Source: Palsa-1248 sp963737835
GTDB lineage: Bacteria; Gemmatimonadota; Gemmatimonadetes; Gemmatimonadales; Gemmatimonadaceae
Direction of reading: 5' to 3'
DNA: 64,000 nucleotides
Assembly (NCBI GenBank): GCA_963737835.1
Contig: CAVTUH010000001.1
Coordinates: forward strand, 868,001 to 932,000
Of the stretch, positions 63,202-64,000 are shown piece after piece. The position numbers and the translations under genes were made by a program. The notes beneath the pieces are model-generated. The model saw only the letters and a list, made by a program, of their open reading frames with translations. It ran no database searches and had not been told where the DNA came from. Each line of letters opens with the position of its first letter. The stretch's first letter is position 1.

Positions 63202-63462
63202 TCACTTCGCTGTGAGCCTGGCGCCACGAGCGGCCAGGTAGGCGACGCATCCATCGAGGGTCGCCAGCTGAGGATAGTCGACTTCCGGCACATCGACGCC
63301 GAGTGCCTCGTCGAGCCCGAGGATGAAGTGGAGATAGTCGATCGAGTCGAGGTCGACCTGATCACGGAGGTTGACGTCGGGAGCAATGCTGGCCGCGTCC
63401 GCCTCGGGAGCGATACCGTGCAAAACGCGCAGCACAACGTCTCTGATTTCAGTGGTCGTCAC
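63202..63462 (-). CDS. acyl carrier protein
   Basis: An 86-aa acyl carrier protein. The 4'-phosphopantetheine site is Ser40 in VDLDSIDYLHFILGLDE, and the helix I region is TTTEIRDVVLRVLHGIAPE. GTG 63462 overlaps the stop of the acyltransferase frame upstream (GTGA, 63459-63462), so the two are coupled. An ACP coupled to a dihydrolipoamide-acyltransferase-like protein is unusual and suggests that the acyl group is handed to a carrier protein instead of to CoA. Read with the upstream frameshift, this gene appears fused to it; it is not. Confidence 0.85.
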   Translation of the reverse strand: MTTTEIRDVVLRVLHGIAPEADAASIAPDVNLRDQVDLDSIDYLHFILGLDEALGVDVPEVDYPQLATLDGCVAYLAARGARLTAK

Positions 63463-64000
63463 AAACGCTCCGGCGTCTGCAGCAGTCGGTCGACGGCGGC
63501 GAGGAATCGGCCGCCACGATGCCCATCGCTGACGCGGTGGTCGGCTGCCAGTGTCGCTGTGACCGCAGGCCGAACACCGACCATGCCATTCTTTTGCCCA
63601 AGGGCGTTCGCCGACTTTCCCGAAGCCCACGAGCGCAACCTGGGGCGGGTAGATGATGCCGAAGACCGCATTTGCGCCCTGATCACCGAGATTGGTGACC
63701 GTGATCGTGGAGTCGGCGAGCTCAGAGCTTCTGAGGCCGCCGGACCGGGCGCGTTCCACAAGATCCTGCAGAGACTTCATGAGCTGGGCAAGGCCGAGCT
63801 GATCGGCGTCGTGGATGGCTGGGGCGATGAGGCCACCGCCCCGCAGTGAGATCGCGACGCCGAGATGGACGGCGGAGGCAGGATGAAAAGCACCGTCCGT
63901 CCATAACCCATTGACCTCGGGGACAGTTCGTGCCGCAAGCGCCACGCTCTTGAGGAGCAGCGCCGTGACCAGCATACGCTCAGACACGGGACGAGCCAGG
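63459..64000 (-). CDS. 2-oxoacid-dehydrogenase E2-type acyltransferase, 3' part, frameshifted
   Basis: C-terminal catalytic part of a dihydrolipoamide-acyltransferase-like protein; the gene begins beyond the window. Family sequence: VPEVNGLWTDGAFHPASAVHLGVAISLRGGGLIAPAI, then STITVTNLGDQGANAVFGIIYPPQVALVGFGKV. Near 63592-63595 (T run on the plus strand) the frame shifts by one base. NGMVGVRPAVTATLAADHRVSDGHRGGRFLAAVDRLL continues in the other frame and ends at 63459, before the ACP gene. The catalytic His is in ADHRVSDG. The lipoyl and subunit-binding parts cannot be seen. Frame break in a homopolymer suggests an artefact. Confidence 0.82.

Noticed and set aside
1..64000. tRNA, rRNA, CRISPR array, prophage or transposon
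   Set aside because: Read-through by eye for T-loop-like GTTCGAATC words, spaced direct repeats of CRISPR size and integrase or transposase motifs found none. A covariance-model search would be needed to exclude small RNAs.

Overview
The window is high-GC bacterial chromosome with densely packed genes on both strands. I saw no rRNA, tRNA, CRISPR array, integrase, transposase or phage gene. Several features fit a soil or environmental member of Gemmatimonadota or a neighbouring FCB-group or Acidobacteria-like lineage: a SusC/SusD pair, a sortilin-type Asp-box protein, a membrane Ser/Thr kinase with a repeat-rich C-terminus, a PadR-controlled RND pump, a DUF3830 protein and many short intergenic repeats. 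This placement is inferred from gene content and was not tested by phylogeny.

Layout. 1-4.4 kb: the end of an OmpR-type response regulator converges on a histidine kinase/NtrC-type regulator pair, followed by a DUF3830 protein. 4.5-15.5 kb: a large secreted Asp-box protein, a zinc-ribbon mini-protein, a TonB-C-like secreted protein, a Ser/Thr kinase broken by an in-frame amber codon, an FAD dehydrogenase, a secreted CWLGC-motif protein and a small membrane protein. 15.5-31.5 kb is a long minus-strand run. Reading 5' to 3' on that strand it holds SusC, SusD (frameshifted), two cupins, a second CWLGC protein, a coiled-coil mini-protein, a MASE1-PAS histidine kinase (frameshifted), a hydroxyacyl-CoA/carnitine-type dehydrogenase (frameshifted), a beta-keto acid cleavage enzyme, an APC permease, PPK2, an alpha-carbonic anhydrase and an alpha/beta hydrolase. 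The dehydrogenase, cleavage enzyme and permease are joined by TGATG and GTGA overlaps and look like a catabolic operon resembling the carnitine route. 32-41 kb: an ATP-grasp protein, an amidase, and a PadR regulator divergent from a TolC/RND/membrane-fusion efflux operon. 41-64 kb is a stress and persistence neighbourhood: an orphan histidine kinase, a P-type ATPase, a CDP-archaeol-synthase-like protein, nitroreductase, dodecin, universal stress protein, erythromycin-esterase-like protein, two BON-domain proteins, a hexapeptide acyltransferase, an archaeal-type ATP-dependent DNA ligase, a DksA-like protein, PolX, an L,D-transpeptidase and a flavodoxin. Two copies of a small family with no name known to me also lie here. 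The window ends in a 2-oxoacid-dehydrogenase-type acyltransferase overlapping an acyl carrier protein gene.

Two patterns recur. First, at least six otherwise well-conserved genes carry a single-base lesion: one amber codon and five frameshifts, two of the latter in homopolymers. This means either read/assembly error or real decay, and it affects how the annotation should be used. Second, heptanucleotide tandem repeats of different sequence occur at three places, one of them translated into a heptapeptide repeat just after a signal peptide. A promoter-like block of about 55 bp is also duplicated 500 bp apart at about 42.85 and 43.35 kb.
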